Shown piece by piece: positions 23,272-34,760 of a stretch of DNA of 64,000 bases. Below the pieces are notes generated by a model. The model worked only from the letters and a program-made list of their open reading frames with translations. It was not told where the DNA came from and did no database searches. This stretch comes from Amorphophallus konjac (taxonomy: Eukaryota > Streptophyta > Magnoliopsida > Alismatales > Araceae). The DNA lies in assembly GCA_022559845.1 (NCBI GenBank), contig CM040118.1, positions 234,345,224 through 234,409,223 on the forward strand, in the 5' to 3' direction. A program made the translations under genes and the position numbers. How positions within the stretch are numbered: the stretch's first letter is position 1; every line of letters begins with the position of its first letter.

Positions 23272-23850
23272 GTGCTACACGGCCGGTGGGAGACCGAGCG
23301 GGCCGAGCTAGTGGACCGAGCGGAGGAGGCCGAGCGCCTTTGGCGGGAGGCCGAGCGAGCCGAGCTAGTGGACCGAGCGGAGGAGGCCGAGCGCCTTCGG
23401 CCGGAGGCCGAGGCTGATCGGGCCGAGGCGGAGAAGCAGGTGGCAGAGGCCGAAGAGCGGACAGCTGAGGCCGAGCGGAAGTCCGCCGAGGCGGAGCGGA
23501 GGGAGGTCGAGCTCGCTGGTAGGGTGGGATCGGCCGGGGCGGAGGCTCTCGAGCAGTACAAGAGCTCAGAGGCCTACCGGGTCGACCTTAAGGAGGCTAC
23601 CCTCCCCTACTACGAGCTAGGACTTCGCTGGGGCATCCGCAAGGGATTCAAGCAGGGCTATGACCGGGCCGTCTTTTACGCCGAGGAGCAGGCGTCTGGG
23701 GTAGTTGACTTCCCGTCCGGGCAATGTTATGACTCGGACTTGTCATCCTCCAGTTCCTCTGCTTCGGCGCAGGATGAAGAGGATCAGGGGGGTTCATCAT
23801 TCGCGGAGTCGCCAACTCCAGATGCCTCGGGAGGCACGCAACCGAGATAG
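23272..23850 (+). pseudogene. Antisense coiled-coil ORF of the Tat element (5'-truncated)
   Basis: The frame is open on the plus strand from the truncation point to TAG near 23850. The first ~90 residues are a highly charged Ala/Glu/Arg heptad-like coiled coil with a repeated RAELVDRAEEAERL motif. Then comes a conserved-looking core (LPYYELGLRWGIRKGFKQGY), followed by a Ser/Asp-rich acidic tail. It converges on pol, which ends at 25178 on the other strand. A related degenerate copy lies at 33066-33615 and keeps the RKGF-QGF motif. The function of such ORFs is not established. The true N terminus is lost. Confidence 0.65.
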
Positions 23851-25177
23851 TTCCCACACCGGTGGGGTCAGTGCCAGGGTCGATCGTCACCAAGGATGCC
23901 GGGGGCAGACTGTTTGAGCCCTCTATTTCTGAGCTTCAAGGTGGGCCGGAGGCCTGATGTATTTGCTTCGCTTCCTTTTTTTGTATGCCTTTTTCCTTTT
24001 TGGAGGAAAGAACTTCCTTTTTTGTGTAGAAATAAATAAGGCAGTAGCATTGTGATGAAGACTTATCTGTTCTGTATCGCCATTGCCGTATCTTGTTCAG
24101 CATATCTGTAGTGGTTGGAAAGAATCGATACTTTCTGCGTGGATCTCGCCTGATGGTTGGGTGAGCGTCTGACAGGGTGTCTTTCCGTTTTCTCATGCTT
24201 TGAATGCCTGGCCGCTTCGTGTGTCCCGCTGGGGCAGAAGGCGAGAAGTTTGTGTTGACCGTTCGTAGGGAGAAATCCCTTTGACGTGTTTTCGAGGAGA
24301 GAATCATTTAAGGCAAATAGCCTGCCTTTGCCTATAAAAGGTCTGAAGGGCGTCTCTTCCTCTCCACCGCTTAGGGGTTTCTCTGACAGTATCTCCTCAT
24401 TCCTTCTTCACGCGGCGTTGTGCCGTTGCATCTGTAGCATGGAAGACGCTCCGAAAGATGAGGCTGACGATGATGGGGGGCAGAGAGTTCTTGCTGTTTA
24501 GGATTTAAAGAGGGTTCGACGTGTGGAGGCACGTCATCTTCCCTTTATCAGTTCTGGCAGCGCTTGCAGGGGGGCGAGATGGAGGACGGATGGGGGCATC
24601 AGACATTCCTGCCGCCCGTCCCCTCCTGCTCACTTCACGGAGGGGAGGAGGAAGCTAACTAAGCTCCATCCCTTTCGGGCTTTCCCCTGCCTCCTCGTCC
24701 AGCTCTGTTGGTTTCTTTTTCTTTCTCGCAACCTCTTTTTCCCTCTTCTGCTCTGCTCCTTCTTTCTTTCACTCTTCGGAGGGTGCCTGCACCCTCTTTC
24801 TTCCAAAGAGCTGGCAGTTTGGCGGGGAAGATGCTTTCATATGCATTCCCTCTCCCCCTTCTCTTCCAAGTTCAACTTGGAAGGTAGCCTTCTCTTTCCT
24901 AATCCCTCTGTCACCTTTGTCTTGAGCTACCCGAGCCAACGGGGTCGACTATCCTTTATCCGAGCCAGTTTCTACACGAGCCAGAGTCAGTGGCTGGGTA
25001 CAGGAAGGTCATCCGAGTTAGCCGAGCGATGGGCTCGGATGACGGCGCCAGATGGATTTTTTACTTTTTTGACATGTATTTCCTTGGCTTCGGCCTTCCT
25101 GATGTACAAGCGGGTTGTTTGAATAAAAGAAAGGAGCCTTTTGTTTTATCTCATGTCGTTTGCACGATACTCAGTAC
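23851..25177. other. Spacer between antisense ORF and integrase
   Basis: This is non-coding element sequence between two convergent genes. Plus-strand frames at 24286-24501 and 24523-25122 are open but resemble no family I recognise and overlap each other, so I do not call them genes. 3' processing signals for both transcripts would be expected here, but I cannot place them. Confidence 0.5.
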
Positions 25178-26250
25178 TTAGAAGTAGAACTTGCGTAATG
25201 TAGTCGCGTTCCAGGTCCGAGGGATGAGCTCTCCTTCCATCGTGGATAGACAGTATGCTCCTTTTCCGAGCGTCTCGACCACTCGGTAGGGGCCTTCCCA
25301 GTTAGGGGATAACTTGCCCGCCGTCTCAAGTGGTCGAGAGGCTTCGGCTTTCCTGAGGACGAAGTCTCCCGGCTGGAAGTGTCTGTCTTGGACTTTGGCG
25401 TTGTAGTATCGAGTGAGGCGGCATCGATATTCCGTTGCTCTGATGCTGGCAATCTCTTGGACTTCATCTGCTAGGTCGAGATTTTCGAGCAGTTTCTGGT
25501 TGTTTACCTCGGACGAGAAGCAGATGACTCGGAGGGAGGGGTTGCCAATCTCCAACGGGATCACGGCCTCGGTGCCATACACTAGTTGAAAAGGACTCTC
25601 ACCGGTTGCCGTTCTGAGAGTCGTTCTGTGCGACCAAAGTACGTTCGGCAATTACTCGAGCCAGCTGCCCTTGGCTTTGCTGAGCCTAGTCTTGATACCT
25701 TTTAAGATAGTCTTATTGGCATTTTCGACCAGTTCGTTAGCCTGAGGGTGGGCGACCGAAGTGAAGTGATTGCGAATGTTGAGGTCGGCACATCTGTCTC
25801 GGAAATACTGAGAATCAAATTGCCGACCATTATCGCTCACTATCACCCGGGGGATGCCGTAGCGACAGATGATCGACTTCCAGACGAAATTCCAGATGAC
25901 TGTCTCGGTGATCCTTGCAGTGGCTTCTGCCTCGATCCACTTAGTGAAGTAGTCGATGGCGACGATAATGAACTTCTTCTGGGCCTGGGCCGTGGGGAAT
26001 GGCCCGAGGATGTCGATTCCCCAGCGAGCGAAAGGATAAGGCTCGGCTAGGGTGATAAGCTCCGTTGCTGGCTGATGGACCAAGTGGTCGAATCGATGGC
26101 AGCAGTCACAACGCTGTGTGTAGGCCGAGCAGTCACGCTGTAGGGTGGGCCACCAATAACCTTGTCGTAGCAAGATCCTGGCGAGTGACCTTCCCCCCAA
26201 ATGCGCTCTGCACAGACCTTCGTGAACTTCTTTGATCGCTCAGTTGGCTT
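25178..26250 (-). pseudogene. Tat-element integrase
   Basis: 26250 to 25652 encodes the zinc-binding region (QRCDCCHRFDHLVHQP) and the catalytic core, with GIDILGPFP and VSDNGRQFDS containing the two aspartates and the ANELVENANK region containing the glutamate. A stop at about 25652 separates this from 25651-25178, which encodes the C-terminal part (VLWSHRTTLRTATGESPF; LVYGTEAVIPLEIG; GDFVLRKAE; LSPNWEGPYRVVETLGKGAYCL), ending TLRKFYF. The core glycine preceding the Glu helix has diverged (NELVEN rather than NGQVE). The enzyme would insert the cDNA but is interrupted here. Confidence 0.88.
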
Positions 26251-26509
26251 CATCGGTGCTGAGGCACTTCAAAAGAGGGCCGGTGAAGGATCTCCGGTAG
26301 AGTGCGCCACCTAGAGTGATGAATCGCCGAGCTTGGTATTTCAATCTTTGGGCTTCCTGAGGGTCGGGAGGCTCCTGGGAGTCTTGAAGCCACGATAGGT
26401 AGGGGGTACGCCAGTCGCTTGGGGAGCCCGAGTCAACAGCTAGGAGCTCCGAATCGATGCTCGGGCGCTCTAGCTCTTCGAGAAGGACCGATCGAGTATC
26501 CTCAGGGTC

Positions 26510-26966
26510 AAGAGAGGAGGCCAGCCGAGAGAGGGCGTCTGCTCGGGAGTTTTCCTCCCGAGCTATTCGGACTACCTCAAAACTCTCGAACTATTATGCC
26601 ACAATCTTGACCAGTTGGAGGTATTTGATCATCGGTGCTTCCCGAGCTTCATAATCACCGTTGACCTGGCTAGCGACCAGTTGGGAGTCAGTGTGAATCC
26701 TGACTCGCTCAGCCCCTAACCGCCGGGCCATGCGGGCTCCCGATACGAGGGCCTCATACTCGGAAGCGTTGTTGGATGCTTGGAAGTTGAACTTCAGGGC
26801 GTACTATAGCTCTGCTCCTTCGGGGGATTTCAGGAGGATGCCGGCACCGCTTCCGACTGAGTTGGAAGATCCATCGATGAATAGTTCCCAGGTCGGCCCG
26901 GGCGCGGACGGAGATCTTTCTTCAGTCGGGATGGTGCTCTCGGCGATGAAGTCAGCAAGCGCCTAG
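26510..26966 (-). pseudogene. Tat-element second RNase H domain
   Basis: Continuing on the minus strand after the RT ORF stop at 26964, the frame encodes ALADFIAEST, then WELFIDGSSNSVGSGAGI and SNNASEYEALVSGA, the signature of the plant Tat-lineage RNase H. Next comes an HTDSQLVASQVNGDY stretch. At least two stops interrupt it. It links the RT/RNase H ORF to the integrase. Confidence 0.8.
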
Positions 26967-28270
26967 CCTTTGATAGCCGAGCGAGGCCGATACGATATAT
27001 CGTAGGCCCTGAGCATGATGGCCCACTTGACGAGGCGTCCTGAGGCTTCAGGGTGAGCGAGGATCCTCTCCAATGGTTCGCCAGTCAGCACGGTGATGGA
27101 GTGCCCTTGGAAATAGTGTCGGAGGTACTTGGCCAAGGTAACTAACACTAGTACGAGTTTCTCGATTGCGGGGTGCCTTTTCTCAGCCTCATTGAGCACC
27201 TTGCTGGTGTAGTAGATCGGTCTCTCGATTCTCGAGCCATTTCTGACTAGGACCGAGCTAACCGTAGATGGAGTCGCCGAGAGATAGAGATGCAAGGCTT
27301 CACCTGGGACGGGCTTGGAAAGCACTGGGGGCGAAGTCAGGAACTCCTTAGGCTCGATGAACGCTCTTTGGCATTCCTTGTCCCATGCGAATGTAGCAGA
27401 TGCCATTTTGGGCCCTCTCAACAGTTTGAAGAATGGTAGGCATCGTTCAGCCGCGCGGGACAGGAATCTGCTGAGCGTAGGAATGCGCCCGGTAAGGCGT
27501 TGAACGTCTTTGATGCAAGTGGGTGGGGGCATGTCTAGGATGGCCTGGACCTTGTCGGGGTTGGCCTCGATCCTACGCTGGGTGACTAATAAGCCCAAGA
27601 ATTTCCCGGACCTTACTCCGAAGGCGCACTTGGCGGGGTTGAGCTTCATGTTGTACTTCAGGAGGGTGTCGAAAGTTTCTGCTTGGTCGGCGAAGTGGTC
27701 CTCGGCCTTGGGGGTCTTCACAAGCATGTCATCAATATAGGCCTCGACGTTCCGACCGAGCTGTCCCTCAAACATATGGTTGACCAGCCTCTGGTACGTG
27801 GCTCTAGCGTTCTTCAACCCGAAAGGCATCCGGGTGTAGCAGTGTACGCCGAAGTCGGTGATAAAGGCGATCTTCTCGATGTCTTCGGGGTGCATTCTGA
27901 TCTGGTGGTAACCTGAATAGGAATCCAGGAAGCTGAGTATCTCATTGCCCAAGGTTGAATCAACCTGCTAGTCGATGCTCGGTAAGGGATAGCAGTCCTT
28001 TGGAGTAGCCTTGTTCAAGTCGGTGAAGTCCACGCACATCCGCCACTTTCCTAAAGCTTTTGGCACCAGGACGACGTTAGCCAGCCACGTCGGGTACAGG
28101 ACCGGTCTAAAAAGGCCAGTCTTCTACCCCTTGGTGACCTGCTCCTTGATAATCGCCTGCTTCTCTAGCGCATGCTTCCTTCTGGGTTGTTGTACGAGCT
28201 TCATGGTTGGGTCGAGGTTGAGCTTATGCACCACTGTCTCTTCCGATATCCCGGGGAGTTGATCATTAGA
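26967..28270 (-). pseudogene. Tat-element reverse transcriptase with connection/RNase H region
   Basis: From about 28140 the minus strand encodes WLANVVLVPKALGKWRMCVD and FTDLNKATPKDCYPLP. After a stop it continues from 27952 as an open frame to 26964. That frame has SFLDSYSGYHQIRM, RMPFGLKNARATYQRLVN, YIDDMLVKT (catalytic DD, about residues 72-76 of the open frame), LNPAKCAFGVRSGKFLG, DVQRLTGR, AERCLPFFKLLR and RPIYYTSKVL. It is a typical Ty3/gypsy RT. It is nonfunctional as sequenced because of stops at the N-terminal side (near 27968, 28125 and 28240) and a stop before RNase H. Confidence 0.88.
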
Positions 28271-28329
28271 CCATGCAAAGATCCAGATGTACGCGGAAAG
28301 AAACTCTTTGTACTACTGTTGAACCTAAG

Positions 28330-30648
28330 ATGTTAGGTCAGCTCCGATCTTTACTCCTAGGGTCGGGTCGTCGTTTAGGAAAACCGCTAGCAATTCGCCT
28401 CAAGGCTCGGCGGTTGCGGATTTTTCCTCGACTTCCCGGGGGCCCTTGTTCTTCCCGTCGGCCTTGTGGCTTCAACCGAGATATTGTAGCACCTTCGGGC
28501 CATTGCCTGGTTAGCTCGGACTTCCCCCAACCCATTTTTGGTGGGGAACTTCATCTTTTGGTGATAAGTAGAAGGCACTGCTTTCGTTCGGCTGAGGATT
28601 CCTCGACCGAAGATTGCGTTGTATGCTATCATATCTTTGATCACTATGAAGTCCACCATGACCGTAACGGTTTTGGGTGGGGTGCCAAGAGTAACCGGTA
28701 GGCTTAGGGCTCCCTCGAGATAAGTGTCTTAGCCATTGAACCCGCATAGGGGGGTTCGGATCGGGCGGAGTTTAGACGGATCCTCCCCCATCTTAAGGAA
28801 ACATTCGTAGGATAATACATCAGGGGCACTTCCATTGTCAACTAGAATCTTGTCTACGTTACAATGGTTTATTATGGCCGATATCACTAGGGCGTCGTCA
28901 TGCGGGGTGCTCAGACCCTCCAGGTCTTGGTCGGAGAAGACTATGACCTGGGGCTCACTCGGCGGGGCCCGGGGAGGCTCGATGGCTCGGCTCACCCGCT
29001 CAGCATGATGCTTCCTTCCTCGGCCACTGTCTCCTCCGGATACAGCTCCTCCGGCGATGACGTTGATGTGGACCTCTCGGGGGGCGTTGTCGATCTCCTC
29101 TGGGGCGCCTCGGTCTTCCTGGTGCCCGACTATGAACCGGGAGAGGTGCCCTTGACGAACGAGACGCTCGATCTCGTTATGGAGCTGATGGCAGTCGCTG
29201 GTGTGATGCCCGTGGTCGCTGTGGAATAGGCAATGTTTGCTGCGACTGTGGTTCTTCGACTTCATTGGCTCGGGTTGGCGGAGGAGGCCCGAGCCTTTGA
29301 TGTCTTCATAAATCTCGTACACTGGAGTGGTTAGGGGAGTGTACCGCTCGTACTTCCGTGACGGTTCCTTGCGTTCCCCATCTCGGTTCCCCCTTTTTCC
29401 TTGGCCCGAGCTTGGCTCGGGTGCCCGCTTCTTTTTCCACTCCCGACCCAAGCCGGTTACGTCTCGGCATGCACTGAGCATTTCTTCGCACTCGGCGTGG
29501 CGTAATGCCAGAGTCACTAGCGCAGCAAGGGTCGAGGGAGGGTGGAGGACAAGCTCGCGACGGAGGTTCTCATCGCGGGTGCCCCCGGTTAGAGCGGTTA
29601 TGGCCGAGGCGATATCCAGGAGGGGGATCCTCAGGGCTTCCGATTTGAATCGGAGAATGTAGGCCCAAAGTTTCTCCCCTTGCGCCTGTTTGAGGGCCAA
29701 AAGCCCCGCTACCGACCTTGGGGGGCCGCTACCGGCGAAACTCTCCTTGAATACTCGCCCGAATTGCTTGAAGTCTCGGATGGATCTGGGGGCGAGGGCC
29801 CGGAACCATGCTTGGGCGCCTTGGACCAAGGTGGTCGCAAAGGCTCGGCACTTGATGGCGTCGGACGCTCTGTGAAGGGTGATCAGAGCGTCGAAGCTGT
29901 CGAAGTGGTCGGCCGGGTCACCCTGCCCGTCGTAGGGTTTGAAGGTCGGGATGGAGGCTCTGGGAGATACCTCTGCCTTCAAGATATGGTCGGAGAACGG
30001 GGATATCTCCTCGTGCTATGGTAGAGAGGTCTTCTACAGGGCTCGTAGGGTGTGCCCCTACTCTGCGAAACGCCTCTCGAATTCTCGCAGTCGGAGGGAT
30101 AGCTCCGGCTGCCGCTGCGCCGTAGCGTTGAGGGGGCGTGAAGGCAGGCTGTCCTGGCGCTCCCTGGGGACTTCGATCTCCGGGAGGGGATAGCATGCCC
30201 AATGCCTACCCCGCTTCGGCATGGAGGAAGCCTCTTGCTCCGGAGGGGGGGCTTGCGAGGGTCCTCCTGCTTTGTTGCTGATGAGCTGCTGCCCTCGGAG
30301 GGTGAAGCGGCCTCCGGTGGTGTGCTGGGACATGTTCTCGAGGGGAGGGCTCTTCGGAGGGGCGCGTGACCTTCCATCCCTGGCCGCCTGGGTCCTCATG
30401 AGTTCCACGAGGACGTCCAGTTTCGCGTTGAGGGCTTGGAAGGCGTCGACGCCGCCGTTGAGCGGTAGCCCTACCGCCGTGGAAGGAGGGGGCGACAGCC
30501 CAGCCGTAGGGGGAGTGGGCGGTCCGTCGGCGGGAGTGCTGGCACCGGAGGGCGGGTTTTGGGAGGCTTGTGAGGGGCCTTCCCCCACCGCCGCCGTGGC
30601 CTTTCCCCTGTCGCCGGCGGACCTCCTCCCTGAACTTCTTCTCACCAT
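28330..30648 (-). pseudogene. Tat-element gag and protease
   Basis: The first ATG after the PBS is at 30648 (MVRRSSGRRS). The N-terminal 190 residues are Pro/Ser-rich. Three TAG stops in frame (near 30058, 30033 and 30016) precede the gag domain, which then runs open to 28729. It contains IPTFKPYDGQGDPADHFDSF, AFATTLVQGAQAWFRAL and SGPPRSVAGLLALKQ, then a zinc-knuckle-like CLFHSDHGHHTSDC and the aspartic protease motif ILVDNGSAPDVLS. After another stop, protease-end sequence (AYNAIFGRGIL, AVPSTYHQKMKFPT) continues to about 28387. It packages RNA and processes the polyprotein in the intact family. Confidence 0.88.
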
Positions 30649-30667
30649 ACTGGCTCTTTGGTCGTTT

Positions 30668-30685
30668 CCCACAGACGGCGCCAAA
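30668..30685 (-). promoter_or_regulatory. Primer binding site of the Tat element
   Basis: Directly after the 5' LTR (minus strand) comes TTTGGCGCCGTCTGTGGG. The TGG matches a tRNA 3' CCA end. TGGCGCCGTC-type sites are seen in plant Tat-lineage elements. I do not assign the tRNA with certainty. Confidence 0.75.
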
Positions 30686-31462
30686 TGAAGGGGAGTGATC
30701 TCGTGCTTGTCCTGAGCTGGGAGGATGATCACCGAATAGTGAACTGCAGAGAAAGGGAAACAAATCAGGAGGCCCAGGGATGGTTCCTTGGGGAAAACCC
30801 TCCAATGCTTAAGTCAGTAGAGCAATGGTGGAAGGTATTGAGAGAGGTAGAAAGAGGTGCATGAGATCCCCCAACACCAAGATGGTGAAGTGGTTCCTGC
30901 TCAGGGAGTTTTAGGCGTGTATTGGCCTTACCTTCCGTTGGAGGGAGTCCCTGGTTTATATAGCGAGCTCACCTGATGAGTCCTGTAAGCTGAGGAGTTT
31001 CAGGCGGGAGTTACGTCCTCATCATGGGATCGTTACGTCCTCATCGTGGGGTCTTCATGGCCTTGAGGGATTATGGATCCTTAATCCCCCTAAACTCCTG
31101 CTCATAAAGGGCTCTCAACGGCTGCATGGATAAACACTTGTCAGTCGGTCTGAGCATAAGGGGTCCCAGTCCTGTCCGGGCGATAGGCATAGCTCGGATG
31201 CAGTCAGGTCGGAGTGGGCGTAGAGCGCTCGCCTCTATCCTGATGGAGGGATAACTCGAGCGTGGGTCTTCCTCCGTTCTGATGCTCGGTCCTTCCGAGC
31301 CTAAGGGCCGCAGAGGAAGGGTGGGTTCTCGAGTGATCTTTATTGGGCTTTTTTGCCTAAGTGGGCCCTAGGGGGCTATCACTTGGATGAGCTGAGCCTC
31401 GTTTGGTCCGGATGGGCCTAGTTCGACTGCTCTTAGTTGGGCTACAGAAATCCCCCTCTCCA
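30686..31462 (-). repeat. Tat-element 5' LTR (777 bp)
   Basis: The boundaries follow from alignment with the solo LTR at 57096-57871. On the minus strand the LTR starts TGGAGAGGGG and ends CCCCTTCA. A TATA box CTATATAAAC (minus) lies at about 30955-30964. The flanking 5 bp on the right are ATCCA, but no 3' LTR is present to test for a duplication. Confidence 0.88.
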
Positions 31463-33061
31463 ATCCACATGGATCATCGTGCAGTAACGGTGTCCACCCG
31501 TTCTTTTCCCTCCGTTTATGAACCACCGATGCCCAAAACCCCTTTCTTCTTCCTTAAGCCTTTCTCCCTTGAGAGGGAGAGAAAGGTCAACAAGGGAGAG
31601 AGAGAGGGAGCAAGAGGAAGAGGAGGGGAGGAAAGAATAGGGTAGCTTCTCCTTACGTGCTTGGCATCATGGGAAACACACTTACGTAGGATGTATATAT
31701 ATAAAGGTTGGGTGCTTTCTAAAAGAACCCTTAAGAACCAAAATTGTATGTGTATCATTCATATTATTCTACATATATATAAAGCTCTTCTTATATTCCT
31801 TTGCAAAGGAATGCAAGGCTTTTAACATATATATATATATCTCTTCACAATAATATTTCGTCACCTGAGAATCTTATGTGTGTGATCCTCTAGGCCCATA
31901 GTCACTCTAGTTCAAGGCCCATTTACTTCTAATTCCCAATTAGAAGTAAATTAAACTCATTATTCGCTTCTACTAGAGCAGAATAATAGTTTAATTTATT
32001 CTGAGCCTTTGATCACGTTGGGTCAAGCAAATCCACGTGATCCCAGAGGACGCTGGGTTCAAACCACCCTGTATGGTACCTGTATGTCTATAGTTGTCGC
32101 ATCGCTATAATCCCTTGCTCTTTCTATGAGTCTGACTTGATCGAGGGTATGGTAACTATCAAACCCTATGATCGTGCCATTCGACCGCGACCTCCTTAAA
32201 GTGTATAACGTCCATTCTAGATTTCTGTGCACTTGATTTCTTTCACTCATCAGAGATGTATCTTCTTGCTTATATTGTCATGACCTGAAATGTATGAATA
32301 TGTGTTTGTCAAATACAGGTCAGACTTATCAATGAGTCATAGTCAGATATCATCAAAACAATAGAATTAAGCATGTTACACACATGCCCAACATGCTCCC
32401 AACACCTGGCCAGGGATTTAGTGGAGCGTCAGTGTCATGACCCATTAACTGTCTCATATATACTCGATAGTGAGCGATCCGTTCTTGACCTTTGATGATC
32501 TTCACATGTATCTTGATATAGTTAATGACTTGGCAATTCATGACTTTTGGTTAAAGTCACTTGGCCAAAGTATTAAACCATTCCAGTCCTCGTATAAGAT
32601 CCGATCAAAGTCTCGGGTCAAAAGATCAATGATGTTACTGAGACAATTAGATCTTCAGTTGACATTAGGTATAATCAATCATCTAAAGATCCAACATCGG
32701 ATCAGTCTAGTGTACATCCTCCCAGGACGTACACCTACACATATGTATTGGTGCCCCGCACCAGTGACCATGAGACTGCTCACCCATACATCATGTGTAC
32801 TGGTTTAATAGGTAATCAAAGTCCCCGAGTGATTACCCTCCAACTATGAACAATTTTAAGATATGTGTCTATGTAAAGTTAGTCTCATGATCGAGATCCC
32901 AACTCGAGTTGACTTTACCACCACATATCCTAGGGACATCATAGAGTAATATACAATTACAAATTTACACTCAAATACCACTTTATTAATGATGAACAAG
33001 ATTGTACAACTATCGGGCCTACCCGACCCAAGATTGGCTTGTAGGACACCCAATACTAACA
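31463..33061. repeat. Probable LTR of another (possibly Copia) family
   Basis: No ORF is supported in these 1.6 kb. The right edge, read on the minus strand, starts TGTTAGTATTGGGTGTCCTA, which looks like an LTR start, and the block abuts a Tat relic at 33062. The left end coincides with the Tat LTR start, so the family's other boundary is not visible. TATA-like TATATATAAAG sequences occur near 31690 and 31775. Orientation and family are uncertain; it could be a truncated or solo LTR. Confidence 0.45.
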
Positions 33062-33065
33062 CTAA

Positions 33066-33615
33066 GGCTATGGGAGGCTGAGCGGGAAGAGATCCATGGC
33101 CACCTCTTGACAGCGGAGCGGGGGAGTGCAGAGGTCGAGGCTAAGATAGCGGGGATCGAGGCCGGGGCAGCAGAAGTTGAGGCAAAGGTGATAGAGCGAT
33201 ACTTGGCCTTGTAAGGGTACGGAGAGGCTCTGATGAACTCCGCCTTTGCCTACTACTAGCTGAGCTACAAACGCAAATTGAGGAAGGGTTTTGCCCAGGG
33301 GTTTAAGCGAGGGGTATGTCTGGTGCAAGACCAGGCCATCGGCGAGCTCACCGTCGACTTTGAGTAACGGTACGACTCGGGCAAAGAAAGCACGACCCTA
33401 CTTCCACACCCAAGCCTGACACCTCGGACGAAGTGGACAAGGGTTCCCCCGACCCTCCAAAAAAAGAACAGCCACCCCCGGTCGCTCCAGGAGAACACTT
33501 GGTCGAAGAAATTCTCACACAGGTAGGGTCAGTGCCCGAGCCGGTGGATCCCGAGGAGACCAGGCATGCGCAACCTCATGTCGTAGAAGTTGCGCCAGAC
33601 ACCGAGGACCTTTAA
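33066..33615 (+). pseudogene. Degenerate antisense coiled-coil ORF of a second Tat element
   Basis: Plus-strand remnants in order: a charged coiled-coil piece (LWEAEREEIHGHL, GSAEVEAKIAGIEAG), a Tyr-Tyr stretch, LRKGFAQGFKRG, then an acidic tail. This is the same order as the ORF at 23272-23850. At least three stops interrupt it (about 33212, 33259 and 33366). Confidence 0.7.
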
Positions 33616-33739
33616 GCTTCTAGAAGGTGGTCGACCCCCCGACCCTCTTCCCCGATCTCACTAGACTGAGGTTGATTTATACTTTTCTTTTGGCCTTTCT
33701 CTCCTCACCGTATGTAGTCCCCTTTTGTATTCTCTTTTC

Positions 33740-34115
33740 TTCCCTTGGCCGGAGAGATCTCAGCAGGCAGTGAGGACCTCCTCGCACTCCACATGGCATA
33801 AGGCTAGGGACACTAGGTCGGCGAGGGTGGCGGGGGGATGGAGCACCAGTTCTCGCCGGAGGCCTTCGTCACGGGTACCCCCTATAAAGGTAGTGATGGA
33901 GGAAGCTAGGTTAAGACGGGGAATGCGTAGGGCCTCCGCCTTGAAACGGTTGATGTAGGCATGCAACTTTCCCCCCGGATCCTGCTTGAGCGTTAGTAGC
34001 CATGCAATAGACCTTAGTGGTCCACTCCCGGTGAAGCTCTCCATGAAAAGTCGCTCGAACTGTCGGAAGCCCATGATGCTCCCGGGCGTGAGTGCTCAAA
34101 ACCAAGCATGAGCCC
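33740..34115 (-). pseudogene. gag fragment of the second Tat element
   Basis: The minus strand encodes part of a Tat gag domain parallel to that at 29306-29860: FMESFTGSGPLRSIAWLLTLKQ, RFKAEALRIPRLNLASSI, FIGGTRDEGLRREL and ALCHVECEEVL. It is cut at 34115 by the LTR starting at 34116. It lies only about 130 bp from the antisense ORF end, so the entire pol region is missing. Confidence 0.8.
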
Positions 34116-34277
34116 TGTAGACACGCTGTTTTTGACATTTCCGTGAGTAAATATCATATTACACTATGATGCCCTGAAGCGGCTTTCACATTTTGAATTA
34201 CTTGGGTGATTTCCTATTTTTTGTGGTATTTTTTGCTATTTTTTAGAATTTTTTTGGGAAAAGTTTTAAACGCGGTG

Positions 34278-34760
34278 GGGGAGAGTGACGCCTCCTTCAA
34301 AGGTGTCACCTTGCCCTGACGCCTTCTTAAAATTTTCCCTTTTTTATCATTTCCACTTTTTTGAAGGTGTCACCCTATCCTGACGCCTCCTTTAAAGGTG
34401 TCACCCTGCCCTGACGCCTTCTTAGAATTCCCCCCCCCCCTTTTTTTTGTCATTTTTCACTTTTTTTAAAGGTGTCACCCTGCCCTGACGCCTCCTTTAA
34501 AGGTGCCACCCTGCCATGATGCCTTCTAAAAATTTCTTTTTTTTGGCATTTTTTTTACTTTTTTTAAAGGTGTCCCCTGTCCTGACGCCTCCTTTAAAGG
34601 TGTCACCATTCCCTGACGCCTTCTTAAAATTTCTTTTTTTTGGTATTTTTCCACTTTTTTCAAAGGTGTCACCCTTCCCTGACGCCTTCATAAAATTTCC
34701 TTTTTTGTATTTTTCACTTTTTAAAAAGGCGTCATGGTCCTAAGACGCCTCCTTTAACCC
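34278..34760. repeat. About 100-bp tandem repeats in the LTR (GACGCC / GGTGTCA)
   Basis: Repeats of GACGCCTCCTTTAAAGGTGT plus CACCCTGCC, then GACGCCTTCTTAAAATTTC and a T-rich run, recur about every 96-105 bp roughly five times. The half-sites GACGCC and GGTGTC are partly complementary, so each unit can fold. A run of about 12 C occurs near 34428. Confidence 0.8.

Larger units (their letters stand above)
23271..31462 (-). mobile_element. Tat-lineage Ty3/gypsy retrotransposon, 3' end missing
   Basis: Read on the minus strand: 5' LTR (30686-31462), PBS, gag (from 30648), protease, RT, RNase H, integrase (ending 25178), then a spacer and an ORF in the opposite orientation (23271-23850). An antisense ORF after pol is a described feature of some Tat-lineage elements (for example Grande and Retand). 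The sequence breaks off at 23271 inside that ORF and no 3' LTR follows, so this copy is truncated. Multiple stops interrupt gag and pol. A solo LTR of the same family sits at 57096-57871. Confidence 0.88.

Noticed and set aside
23272..23850. The coiled-coil ORF as an independent host gene
   Set aside because: A homologous degenerate copy sits in the same relation to Tat gag at 33066-33615, so it belongs to the element.
24523..25122. 199-residue plus-strand ORF after the Tat antisense ORF
   Set aside because: No recognisable domain, overlaps another open frame, low-complexity Phe/Leu/Ser content, and lies in a spacer between convergent genes.
31463..33066. CTAAG (33062-33066) as a target duplication for a solo LTR
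   Set aside because: I could not find the matching CTAAG followed by TG on the left side.
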